Assembly: GCA_035079385.1 (NCBI GenBank)
Contig: JAVHKY010000008.1
Location: forward strand, 5,812,001-5,876,000
DNA: 64,000 nucleotides
Source: Aspidiotus rigidus
Lineage: Eukaryota > Arthropoda > Insecta > Hemiptera > Diaspididae
Reading direction: 5' to 3'
Shown: one piece after another, positions 33,653-45,320 of the stretch
Numbering within the stretch: the first letter of the stretch is position 1
Layout: the number at the start of each line of letters is the position of its first letter
Program-made: the position numbers and the translations under genes
Notes under the pieces: generated by a model
Database searches by the model: none
What the model was told of the DNA's origin: nothing
Seen by the model: the letters and a program-made list of their open reading frames with translations, nothing else

Positions 33653-36243
33653 TAACGTATACTTCACCGATAAAATTTAAATCTGTCATAAAAATAGTTA
33701 TAAAGTTCTTCTTCTCAACCAGTTTACTCCGGCAGATGAGTTTATTGAAACGGTTTACTGCTCTGGTCATGAACCACCATGACTCCGTCATCTTCTTCCT
33801 ATTTTCCTTCTCGCGTCTTCGTTTTCCTGTTCATACTGTATGTTTGCTTCAGTACGTGTTTTCGATGCTTTGAGAATGGCTGTTTAGCCAAAACCTGGCT
33901 CGTCCTGTATTCGTACTGTGTTTTTATGCAGTCAGTAAATTTAATCGATATCATCTTCTTTGATAATTATGATGAATTTTACACAGATCATTCAATCTGT
34001 AACTCTTGCCAGTCTTTCGACGAACAGTCATCCTCGAGGTTCGCCGATTTCGCACGCAAAATCACGACTAAAGAACTAATTCACACGTTCTCACAAATTC
34101 TGCCATAAATAGCTTCGGATATCGTATTTAAAAATAATTACGTGCGAAACGGAACTAACAGACGGTAATAAAATGTTACAGCTGCAAAATACCTCCTTCG
34201 AATCATAGACGTCGAACCTCACCTCTCAAACATACTCCATTTCCTCACCCTTTATAAGGAATCGTTCCACCCCAGTCATTAGAATTTGACTATTCTAGCC
34301 AGTATAAGAACACTCATCGAATATCGACCACACGGGATAAACACAGATTCATTACAAAGTGTTTCGGCACATCGGCACATTTATTGACACAGGAGATTCT
34401 CACAAAGAAAGCAAAGGTAGAGTAATGGATGGTCGTGAAGGTGACAAGGACAAATATTACGATGAAGGACGAGTAGGAACGAAAACTAGGAAACATTCAC
34501 CACGGACGAGTAAACATTTCAATTCACATATTTATCGGTTCGAAAAGGACGCGCTGGGTCAAGAGTCGTAAATCTTTCGCATGTGCTGCGGTACAACTCG
34601 ACTGATACTCATTTAACGCTTTATTTATACATCTACAAGGAACGTGATAACGAATACGAACCTCGTTCTAGAAATTATATCTAAACGGACTTTTTCCTCT
34701 TCACAAGATCAAACAGCCTCCGTCAGACGCCGGCGAAACAACGTTACAATGGAACAACATCGCATCCATGCATACGAATACGGATCTGAAACACACAGAT
34801 TAAATATTCTTTATTCAAATTCCGAACGTTACACACTGTCGGTATGAATCAATAATTGTAATATGATCAAGCCTTTCGGCTTTTAAAAAATACGCGCGCG
34901 TCAATTCTATTTTTTATTCAAATCTCAATCATTTTGGTCGAAAATGAGGAAATTACGAGTGAAAACAAGAGGGAGGAGAAATTGTCGGCTGCGTTACCGA
35001 TGATAGCAGGTCGTATTACAAATTACCAAATGACGATAAAAATTGAACGTCAACGTGGAAATTCCAACTCTCGTTCGATAGAATACAGCACGCTTTCAGG
35101 CTGAAAGGTAATGTCAATAAAAAAGCTCGAACGAACTCGTTGACCACACACGCATATATCCAATCTAGGCGTCGTAATTTCTTCGATGTGATGAAAAAAA
35201 GTATGTACATAATATACTATCTACTCTCGATACTCAATCAACCGAGATCGCGTCTGTAAAGTGATTCTTCCTAGCGAACCGATATCGTATCCGCGTACAC
35301 GGGTATACGTAAGAAACTCTCGACGTAAATGCGTACACGCGGATGCTGACAGGATATTTTCTACACTTCCTACGGTGCACGTGTAAGATAGGCTGTACAT
35401 TCACTTCGACAAATTTCTTCATTGATGAGTCTTCCTCGCTCCAATTATTCTCACACGTAGACCAGATCACCAACGCATCATCTGCTCTCGGAATAATTAA
35501 ACTTTCCTACGCGACATAGCATCTTCTCTGCTCGTCCGACCTTGCACTTCGAGTTGATGAGAGTATACACATCACATTAGTAAGTCGACGCGATCATCAA
35601 TTACGTCACTTGTACCACGCCTCTCCCATCGTTGGAGATTGTAGGCATAAGACACTCGGCACTACATCGAGTTTTTAATTATATGAAATCAGCGTAAAAG
35701 GGAGAGGGAATGAAAATCAATTTTTTGCAAGTTAACATGCTTGTAATCATGTCCAAATTTGGTTTCTCGACTGATACTTGAAACATATCCTCTTTCTTTT
35801 CAATGCTACGCAGTATCAATCGCATTGAAGTCTCCTACCCTCACCCTCAATATTGTAAGGAGTTATCTGTCAGAACGGATGCCCTTTCGACTTCACACAA
35901 CGATCCGTGAAAAAAAGGATTTCATAATCGTGACGAAACAGAAATTTTGGAAAAATAGGATACTGCCAGTGATCAATATTTTCGATAGTTTAAGATCGCT
36001 TTGAGAGACTATTGAGTACTCAACTTCAAAATTTCAAAAGCAAACAAAATTTTTACTAAAAGGAGGGGGTATAGAAAGAATAATGATAATAATATAAATG
36101 TATGATTTGGCACATTTTGCTCTCGCGCAAATTGCTGGGAATGATAAGTTTTATCTATTTCCAAATTATGGAATTGAACCACTCTTCATGTATCTTGACC
36201 GCCCATACTCAAAAACTTTCTATAAAGAAGCACACTCTAATTT
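33653..36243. other. No feature recognised
   Basis: The frame 33779-34108 (109 codons, hydrophobic N-terminus MTPSSSSYFPSRVFVFLFIL) has no recognisable family and sits next to the Penelope remnant. The rest is A+T-rich sequence with small frames and no motif. Confidence 0.45.
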
Positions 36244-37434
36244 GTTTGCTAGTACAATTGGTCCGCTGGTACACTTGGTTTACTTGTACAACTTGACTGC
36301 TTGCACACTTGGTCTGCCTGCACAATTGGTCCACTTGGACACTTGGGCTGCTGGTCCACTCGGTTTGCTTGTATAACTTGACTGCTTGCACACTTGGTCT
36401 GCCTGCACAATTGGTCTGCTTGTACAATTGGTCCACTTGGACACTTGGGCTGCTGGTCCACTCGGTTTGCTTGTATAACTTGACTGCTTGTACACTTGGT
36501 CCGCTTGTACAATTGGCCTGCCTGCACAATTGGTCTGCTTATACAATTGATCCGCTTGAACAATTGGTCTACTTGGACAATTGGTCTGCTTGTACACTTG
36601 GTCTACTTGTACAATTGGTCCGCTTGTACAATTGGTCTGCTTGTACAATTGGTCTGCTTGTACAATTGGTCTGCTTGTACAATTGGTCTACTGGTACAAT
36701 TGGTCCACTGGTACACTTGATTTGCTTGTACACTTGGTCCGCTTGTACACTTGGTTTGCTTGAACAATAATTGGTCCTCTTGTACACTTGGTTTGTTTAT
36801 ACAATTGGTCTGCTTGTACAATTGGTCTACTTGTACACTTTGTCTGCTTGTACAATTTGTTTACTTGTACAATTGGTCTGCTTGTACACTTGGTTTGCTT
36901 GAACTATTGGCCTGCCTGCACAATTGGTCTGCTTATACAATTGGTCCGCTTGAACAATTGGTCTACTTGGACAATTGGTCTGCTTGTACAATTGGTCCAC
37001 TTGGACACTTGGTCTGCTTGTACAATTGGTTTGCTTGAACAATTGGTCCGCTTGTACACTTGGTCAACTGGTACAATTGGTCCGCTGGTACACTTGGTTT
37101 ACTTGTACAACTTGACTGCTTGTACACTTGGTTTGCTTGATAAATTGGTTTGCTTGTACAACTTGACTGCTTGTACACTTGGTAAGCTTGTACAATTGGT
37201 CTACTGGTGCAATTGGTCCGCTGGTACACTTGATTTGCTTGAACAATTAGTCCTCTTGTACACTTGGTTTGTTTATACAATTGGTCTGCTTGTACACTTT
37301 GTTGCTTATACAATTTGTTTACTTGTACAATTGGTCCGCTTGTACACTTGGTTTGCTTGAACAATTGGTCTGCCCGCACAATCGGTCTGCTTGTAGAATG
37401 TGTCTATTTGTACACTTGGTTTGCTTGCACAATT
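36244..37434. repeat. 17-bp minisatellite, about 70 units
   Basis: Basic unit CTGCTTGTACAATTGGT with variants CACTTGG and TTTGCTTG. Near 36296-36490 a longer block of about 100 bp is itself repeated, so there is higher-order structure. The unit contains no stop codon in any frame, and 17 is not divisible by three. Each strand is therefore open in all three frames over hundreds of bases (for example 36788-37360 plus, 36963-37379 minus), which explains the many apparent proteins. These are not genes. Confidence 0.95.
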
Positions 37435-40400
37435 GAACGCGTCTCTGGAAGGAGGGCCTAACTTGAAAAAATTTATTTTGAGAAAAACGCGTTTAAAGAT
37501 TTAAAATGCTACACCCAAAAAACTATGGCTCCTAGGGGATTGATTAGTTAATAGAATCAAAGAGTGTACGTTCTAAATTTGAGATTAAAAGAAAACATGC
37601 ACCTTGTATCAAATTATTGACAATATATATGGGCCTCAATGTTAGGCCCTTTTTCAACTAACTTTTTTTGGGGCTATTTTTGCGTAAAAATCTTTTTATA
37701 ATACATGAAGCGAAAGTGCTGCGTATCGTGTTCGTTTTTCGTAGCGAAACATGCCGTTATCAGAACCGTGGCGAAAATGTTTTACCAGTGGCGAAAATAT
37801 TTTACCCGTGGCGAAAATCAAGTCAGTGGTGCCATTCGAAAAATTCGTAAACATTCTTTTTGAATGATAACCAATTTAAATTGTAGGCCCAAGTGTTTCT
37901 TTCACTACATGTATTATAAAAAGTACTGTTTGTAATTCATGTCGAAAACAAACGATATTGGAACTTGCTTATCCACACTCGCTTTGCTCGTGTGGCTACA
38001 CTGCGCTCGTTCCAATATCGTTCATTTTCGCCACTTATTACAAAATGTACTATTTTCTGAAATGACAAGTACTCTCATTCACGTGAAATTTTTTTACTGC
38101 CTGCAGGGCGGTAAATTGTCATTTACTGCCCCGCAATGAAAATTTAACGTCTTTATACAGTAAAATATTGTACGCAACTTGTGAAAACAAGCGGTAAATG
38201 ACTTCTTGTGCAACTCACTTCACTCGGCCTCTCCTCATTCAGTGAAGCATTCAATTGGTCTGCTTGTACAATTTGTTTGCTTGTACACTTGGTTCGCTTG
38301 TACAATTGATTGTTGCAAAACCATATGTACAGACAAACCACATATACACTGTACATAATATGGTCTCGTTTTACATTATATGGATGCATGCCCAGAGAGG
38401 ACTTTGCAAATCTTATTTTAGCGTAATGAGCGTGACTGTGCTGTTTTTGAAAAGAAACTACCTCTAGCGTTGTACCTTTGCTTTCCAGTTTCCTGCTAAA
38501 TTGGTACACTATACGATTGTAACACATATTGTACCTAATATTGTAATTTGTACCACAAACTTTTACTAATCAAATGATTAAGTAAACTTTGTTGTTTTCT
38601 GCAATAGTGTTTTGAGTGCTTTTTGATGCCACAATGCCACGTATTTGCCGTGTTGTGAACAAGAGGAAAGAACGTATTTTTTGTCTTGTTTTGTTTACAT
38701 GCACTGTGAACGGCTGATGTAGTTTCCTTGGCTGCCGTTTGACAATAATACGCTATTTGTCAGAGTGGTCCCTAAGACCGGGCTTCAACTTCTGCTTAAT
38801 TGTTGAGAAAAGGATGGCTTTGTTCCGGGTTGGCCCAAAGAAATATTGGCGACCGTTGCCCTCTTTCAATCATTTAAGTTCAATTCTGTGCAATGGTAAA
38901 AGATTATTTGATTGACTTTGATTTTTCTCTCTTCATTCCTCCTCTCTTCCCTTAACAAGATTGTGTCTTCCTCATACCAGTAGAGGAAAGTTAAATGCAA
39001 TAGTTTGAGAATCCTAAATCTCGCTGTTACTCCGTTTCTATTCTCGCATCTTTGCAGTTTCCCTGATTTTGTTATTTCAATCCAGGTTTCAGGCTGCGAT
39101 AGCACCCCACATTATTCACTTGGATGCGTTCGTAAATGGCTGGAATGAGTAGGTGAAATAAGGCAGACGGATCGAGTATTCCGAAAAGGTTCTTGGATCC
39201 GAGTACAGTATTACATGTGGACGTTTCTTGCATGCCGTCTCTAGATTACAAATCGGAAACCGCTATCTCGGCGAACGGAATAATTTGAAACATATCGTTC
39301 AATTCAGATTCAAAACCGAGATAATTTTGAGCGTACATTAATTTCCTCTCAACTTGGTCGGCGTAATACACGTTATTTTAGTCGCGAACGTTTAAACGAA
39401 TTTTCGATCGAAGGTACATTACAAATTTAACGAGATGAAGCAAACACAGAAGGTGTACAACAGAAAATAGGAGGGGGAAAAGTAAATTGAAGAATTCTAT
39501 TTATCGCTTCAATTCCAGAGCGAAAATTATCGTCATTACGATCGTCGAAGGCGCGCCGGATTGGCGGGAAAAAATTAAATATAAGTTTTTCTTATCGCCG
39601 AAATGGCAGCGTGTCTCGTCGTATTACAAAAAAAAATGGTGCGTTGTTCTTCGGAGTTTCCGTAATCTGAATTTCTTTCATTTTTTTTTTTTTTTTCTCT
39701 CCGTCTTCGGTTAATATCCCGACTGTGATTTGTTTACCTCTTTTTCCTCGTTCATAAGCTCTCGAACTAGAAGTGATAGACTGAGAAGGCGAAGGAGGGT
39801 TAAAGGTAAACGGAATAATGCCATTGAAAAAGCAATTTCGTTATGTACGTTTACGAGTATGTAAAAAGTATGTATATCAGTCGTGTTTTTATTTGCCCGG
39901 TATGTATTCGCGAGGTGAATTATATTATATACCATTCGTAACAAGTTAATTCGGATTTATTGTTTTCTTAATCTGGCGGGGTGTCTGGGTGACAGCGATG
40001 TGCATAAGGGGGTGTGGCGAGGGTTGCGTGAAACCGCTATACAAGCTTTACCGTGTGGTGGTTGTGTTTTTCATCGTGCTCCCACGTCGTGGATATTTTC
40101 TGAAGGGTTATTTTTCAAGTAAAAATTTTCACGTATCGCTTCGGTGACGAGGGCGGTAAGGTCGGAGACAGGAAACGAATCATGATAAGTGTTTTCGAGA
40201 GCCTGAGAGCTCTGCAAACGAGTAACTAGCAAAATTTATACAAAATTATGACGTCGTTGTAGAGTGTAGAACAAAGTGTAAGTTCGCATTGTTCGTCGAC
40301 GTATGATTAATGCGTCAAATATAAATGCGCTATTACGGATGCCACCTGGTAAACTTTTCTTTTGCCGTCGAATACTTTTTATATTTACCGTTTTAAAATA

Positions 40401-41280
40401 AAAGAAATGAAAAAAAAAACGAGCCCAGAGTAACAGTGTACGCTGTATATGTGTTGTACTCTCCGGAGATATTTTTATGAGCCTAAAGTACAGTATGGAG
40501 TATAATATGTATGCACTCAGTATAGACGCTAATATACGCGAGAGATGAGAGAGAAAGAATAAATGAAGAAAGAAAGTAGGAAGCGCGGAAGTGTACGGTC
40601 GTTGAAATTATTTTTTCGAATTCGGTATGCACCTCTTTTTTCCTTATTTTGATCGCTCGTCGTCGTACTCTTCGCATATTTTCGTGCTGTAATTATGGTA
40701 ATTGATCTCCTCTGAATGGCAATTATCTGTTACGGAGTATCGGTATTCGACGGCGCTTCTCAAGAATGTATTAATTATCGTGCGCATTGATGGGCGTAAT
40801 TAGTGAAGTCGAGTTGACGATTTTGTCGGTAGCGCGCTATAGTTGGTCCTTCCGCAGGCGTACGACTATTATTGGTATTTCACGAGTTCGAAATCGAAAC
40901 GAAAAGAAGAGTGTCTAGAAGGTTGTTAATTTAGACAAGCGGTGATGTTTTTCTTTTTCATCTTACGTGACCGATATTTTTTTTGTAGAAATGTAAGACG
41001 CATTCTTTTTGCTTAGCTTCGGGGTACTTCCGGAATGTTGCGGCTCCTTTCGAGCTGCTGTGCTATTGATGAGGAGCACGTAGTCATGGTTTGAAAAAAC
41101 GATGACAACAAGGTGGCCTTTGGCTGGGAAACTGGAGAAAGTAAAGGAGAATTTCATTCGGAGAGAATCTGCAATTTCTTTTCACGAAAAACGGGGAATT
41201 GGCTAAGAATAATTTGTACTTTCATTTATAATTATTCGATTAATAATATCAGATTTGATCTTAAAACAGCTTAATTAGTA
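37435..41280. other. Mostly unique sequence, one hairpin and a small 17-bp satellite outlier
   Basis: Five or so units of the 17-bp minisatellite recur at 38250-38310. An inverted repeat AACGATATTGGAAC / GTTCCAATATCGTT lies at 37951-37964 and 38009-38022. GTGGCGAAAAT is repeated at 37769-37820. No gene recognised up to 41280. Confidence 0.5.
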
Positions 41281-41586
41281 CTCTCAAAGCGGTTAAAAGG
41301 GAAAACGGGCTTGGTCGCAAAATGTTGCATAAGAATTGGACCCATCAGCTCACCCATACGGGTTTCAGAGTCAATTTTGGGCTTAAAATCCAAATGAGTA
41401 TCTCAGACAAGAATGATCGTAGAGCGATGAGTCTTGGAGACATTTTAGAGGATGTTGACATTCATCCGAGTTCTTAAACTCGTTTACCAAAAAAAAAAAA
41501 AAATTTTCTGGCATAGCCAAATAAATCAAAATCATGTTCCATGTCTTTTATATTTTATCAGTCATCTCGAAATATTTCAGTCTAGG

Positions 41587-41918
41587 CTTCTACTAGGTCA
41601 TGTGTTCGTGAGATATTATTCGTTTACCCCTTTACCTATCTTGGCGTCGTATAAGTCTTCTATGAGAAATATATAAGGTAGCGCGAACTCGCTGTTGTAT
41701 TGGAATAGTATGTGACAATTTAAGTCTAGGGGACTTGGAAAAATTTCGACTATCCAGCCTTTATTTATTTAATTATTTAATTATTCAATTATTCAATTAT
41801 TCAATTATTTAATTATTTAATTATTGAATTATTTAATATTATTCATTTATTTATTTATTTATTTATTTATCTATTTATCTATTTATTTATTTATTTATTT
41901 ATTTATTTACTTATTCAT

Positions 41919-41957
<39 letters not shown>

Positions 41958-42171
41958 TTATTAATTCTTGTACTAGGTCAAGTGTTCGTGAGATATTATT
42001 CGTTTACCCCTTTACCTATCTTGGCGTCGTATAAGTCTTCTATGAGAAATATAAGGTAGCGCTCGCTGTTGTATTGGAATGGTATGTGACAATTCAAGTC
42101 TAGGGGACTTGGAAAAATTTCGACTATCCAGCCTTTATTTATTTAATTATTTAATTATTTAATTATTTATT

Positions 42172-42203
<32 letters not shown>

Positions 42204-42212
42204 TCTATTTAC

Positions 42213-42243
<31 letters not shown>

Positions 42244-42500
42244 TTATTAATTCTTGTACTAGGTCAAGTGTTCGTGAGATATTATTCGTTTACCCCTTTA
42301 CCTATCTTGGCGTTGTATAAGTCTTCTATGAGAAATATGATGTAGCGCGAACTCGCTCCGCTCGTTCGCCCCCTGTCTCGCTGTTGTATTGGAATGGTAG
42401 GAGACAATTCAAGTCTAGGGGACTTGGAAAAATTTCGACTATTCAGCCTTTATTTATTTAATTATTTAATCATTTAATTATTATTGAATTAATTATTTAT
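41587..42500. repeat. Three long units with (ATTT)n expansions
   Basis: Units begin CTTCTACTAGGTCATGTG (41587), CTTGTACTAGGTCAAGTG (near 41967) and again near 42252. Each contains TTACCTATCTTGGCG, GGGGACTTGGAAAAATTTCG and an (ATTT)n/(AATT)n tract of different length, so the units differ mainly in microsatellite size. Confidence 0.9.
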
Positions 42501-43010
42501 TATTATTACGCGGGGTGTACTCGCGAATTTCTGAATCACCCACGGGGTAGAGATTTTCTAATTATTAATTATATTAATTATGTAATTATATTAATTATTT
42601 ATTTATATTAATTATTTATTTATTTAATTATTTAATTAATAATTAATTAATCATTTATTATTATTACGCGGGGTTTACTCGCGAATTTCTGAATCACCCA
42701 AGGGGTAGAGATTATTTTCCAATTATTTATTATATTAATTATTTAATTATTTATTTATTTAATTATTAATTAATTAATTAATTAATTAATTAATTATTTA
42801 TTATTATTACGCGGGGTGTACTCGCGAATTTCTGAATCACCCAAGGGGTAGAGATTTTCTAATTATTAATTATATTAATTATTTAATGATTTATTTATTT
42901 AATTATTTGATTATTTAATTATTTAATTATTGATTAATTAATTATTTATTATTATTACGCGGGGTGTACTCGCGAATTTCTGATCACCCACGGGGTAGAG
43001 GTTTCTCTTG
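42500..43010. repeat. About 145-154-bp tandem repeat, four units
   Basis: TATTATTACGCGGGGTGTAC followed by CGCGAATTTCTGAATCACCC and GGGGTAGAG recurs near 42505, 42660, 42805 and 42950, separated by A+T-only spacers. Confidence 0.92.
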
Positions 43011-44169
43011 ACGGGGGGAGGGGGGAAGGGGGGTGTACTCACGAGTTTCAAAATCGGGGTCCGGCGAGAGAAAAGACATGGAACATGTCAAAATTTGGGG
43101 TGGCACTGAGGGAAGTTCATTCATCTGATGCCCCATGCTTTCCAATACGACATACTTCAGTTAGCATCACACTCGGTAGTCAGGTAAAACACTCCCAAAA
43201 AAATCAATATGTAATTGGTGAGTCTCCATGATTTTCTTCATCAATAGCGGGGTAAGCTACCACTGCTAGCGTAATACACCGCGTGAAATTAATAGTCAAT
43301 GTTCGGGCTGAATAATATGCACTCCTGATATTCTTTTTCTTTACTTTTACACGCCCATTTTTCTTTTTCCCCCAAGTCGTAGCGCCACAAACTGTGTTAC
43401 CGGGAGAGTGTAAGAATTCCCTCTCAAGATAATGAGACAATACTTCAAAAATTAGGATTTATGAGCAAAGTAACACAACAAAAAGATCGTCTTCTGTTGT
43501 AAACTCGCGCCGAGAGAACGGCGATCGTCCCGCATTTGATCGAAGCCGGAGATTACGTGAAAATTCTCGTTGTGTTCTACAGCTGGTAGGAATGATAGAC
43601 GAGTTTTTTTTCTGCTGCCAGACCGCGGTGAGAGGACGGCGATCGCCCCGAGTACGATCGAAGCGGAAGAATGTGCGAAAATTCTACAACGATGGTGGAA
43701 AGGAGTGATATTAATTTAATGAATTTCCGCAGGTGCCACCTCAGATTTTCTCTAGTTAAATGAGTTAAAAGTTTCGTAATTGCTAGGAACGAAGAAAAAT
43801 ATGAATATTTTCTTTCAGAAAAAAAATCTACATCTTCTAAAATGTCTCCGAGTTTCATATTATTGCCCGAGATGCAGCTATTTAAATTTTGGGCGTAAAG
43901 ACGGCTCTGTAGCCCATATGGGTTAGCGGGTGGTTTCGATTGTTGGATTCCGAGTTCTCTCATTGGCGACAATATTTCCACATACATTCAGAATATTTTG
44001 CAACCAAGGCCGTCCCCCCCTTACCAGGCTGGAGTTTTTACAAGTTTAAAAAGTTGTAAGCAAAGACATCAAATTTTTCAGTGAAGTTCCTTTTGTAAAT
44101 GACAGGAACTCTTTTCAATCCCAAATATCATGATTTTAACACAGAAACTGTTTTTTCGGAAAAAATATC

Positions 44170-45320
44170 CACCGTCCGCGCGCTCAAAAATTTTTCAAGT
44201 CCCCCTCCTATCTTACACATAGTCAGCCCTGTGACCTCCCATTCTGATGACGTCATACATCGTTTTTTTTTTTCTTTACCTTTCCTATCATAATATAGTT
44301 TGGAGGAGAGGCCTGTGACGTCAACATTTGATGTCTTCATAGATCGGTTTCTTTCAAGTTCTTCTCCTATTATATATAATTCCAAAGTCGGGGCCTGTGA
44401 TGTCACAATTTGATGACTCTATAGGTCAGACTTGTGACGGCACAATCTGGCGACGTTATGGATCAGTTTCTTTTTCCAAGTCCACTTCCTATCATGAAGA
44501 AGTATAGAGTATCATGTATAGCTTGGGTCGGGTGCTGTGATGTCACAGTACGTCATAGGGCAACCTTGTGACGTCACGTATCAGTTTTTTCCAAGTTTCC
44601 CCCTATTATGTATATCATAGCTTCAAAGTCCGGGACTGTGACATCACAATTTGATGACGTCATAGTTCATTTTGTGACGTCACAATCTGGTGACGTCATA
44701 CATCGGTTTTTTTTTTCTTCGTACCTTTCCTATCATAATATAGTTTGGAGGAGAGGCCTGTGACGTCAATATTTGATGTCTTCATACATCGGTTTCTTTT
44801 AAGTTCTTCTATTATATATAGCTCCAAAGTCGGGGCCTGTGATGTCACAATTTGATGACTCTATAGGTCAGACTTGTGACGGCACAGTCTGGTGACGTTA
44901 TGGATCAAGTTTCTTTTTCCAAGTCCACTTCCTATCATGAAGAAGTATAGAGTATCATATATAGCTTGGGTCGGGTGCTTTGATGTCACAGTTTGATGAC
45001 GTCATAGGGCAACCTTGTGACGTCACATATCAGTTTTTTCCAAGTTTCCCCCTATCATGTATATTATAGCTTCAAAGTCCGGGCCTGTGACATCACAATT
45101 TGATGACGTCATAGGTCAATTTTGTGATGTCACAATCTGGTGACGTTATGGATCAGTTTCCTTTTCCAAGTCAACCTCCTATCATATATAGCTTGGGGGT
45201 TGGACCCTGTGAAGTCACAGTTTGGTGACGTCACAATCTGATGACATCGTCAGTTTTTTCCAAGTTTCCCTCCTACTATATATAGCTTCAAAATCCGGAC
45301 CTGTAACGTGGGGGGCTGGT
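44170..45320. repeat. Tandem array of the TGACGTCA repeat (period about 443 bp)
   Basis: About two and a half copies of a 443-bp unit (the phrase CATACATCG at 44254 and 44697). Each unit is composed of smaller blocks, with TTTTTTCCAAGTTTCCCCCTA, TATATAGCTTCAAAGTCCGG and CTGTGACATCACAATTTGAT text. I count about ten exact TGACGTCA palindromes. The blocks are related to the repeat at 8.4 and 24.4 kb. TGACGTCA is the CREB/ATF consensus, but whether any factor binds here is unknown. Confidence 0.88.

Larger units (their letters stand above)
41281..44034. mobile_element. Foldback element 2 (same family, different satellite core)
   Basis: The left end (41300-41460: GGGCTTGGTCGCAAAATGTT, CTCACCCATACGGGTTTCAG, CTTAAAATCCAAATGAG) is inverted in the right arm (43730-44034: CTGTAGCCCATATGGGTTAG, TTTTGCAACCAAGGCCGTCC). 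The same text forms the left arm of foldback element 1 (23000-23220). The block 43080-43340 matches 23340-23560, and 43360-43510 matches 25150-25330. The core is filled by (ATTT)n-rich and ACGCGGGGTGTACTCGCG repeats instead of the 153-bp satellite. Non-coding; the 136-codon minus frame at 43577-43987 is a by-product. Confidence 0.75.

Noticed and set aside
33779..34108. 109-codon frame with a hydrophobic N-terminus, possible secreted protein
   Set aside because: No family resemblance, no neighbouring exon and a position next to Penelope debris; not enough to call a gene.
36788..37360. 190-codon plus-strand frame and overlapping minus-strand frames up to 138 codons
   Set aside because: They are translations of the 17-bp minisatellite, open in all frames on both strands because the unit lacks stops.
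36244..37434. CRISPR-like direct repeats
   Set aside because: Units are contiguous without unique spacers and the context is a eukaryotic genome; it is a minisatellite.
43577..43987. 136-codon minus-strand frame
   Set aside because: Lies within the inverted arm of the foldback element; the same text in the other arms is full of stops and shifts.
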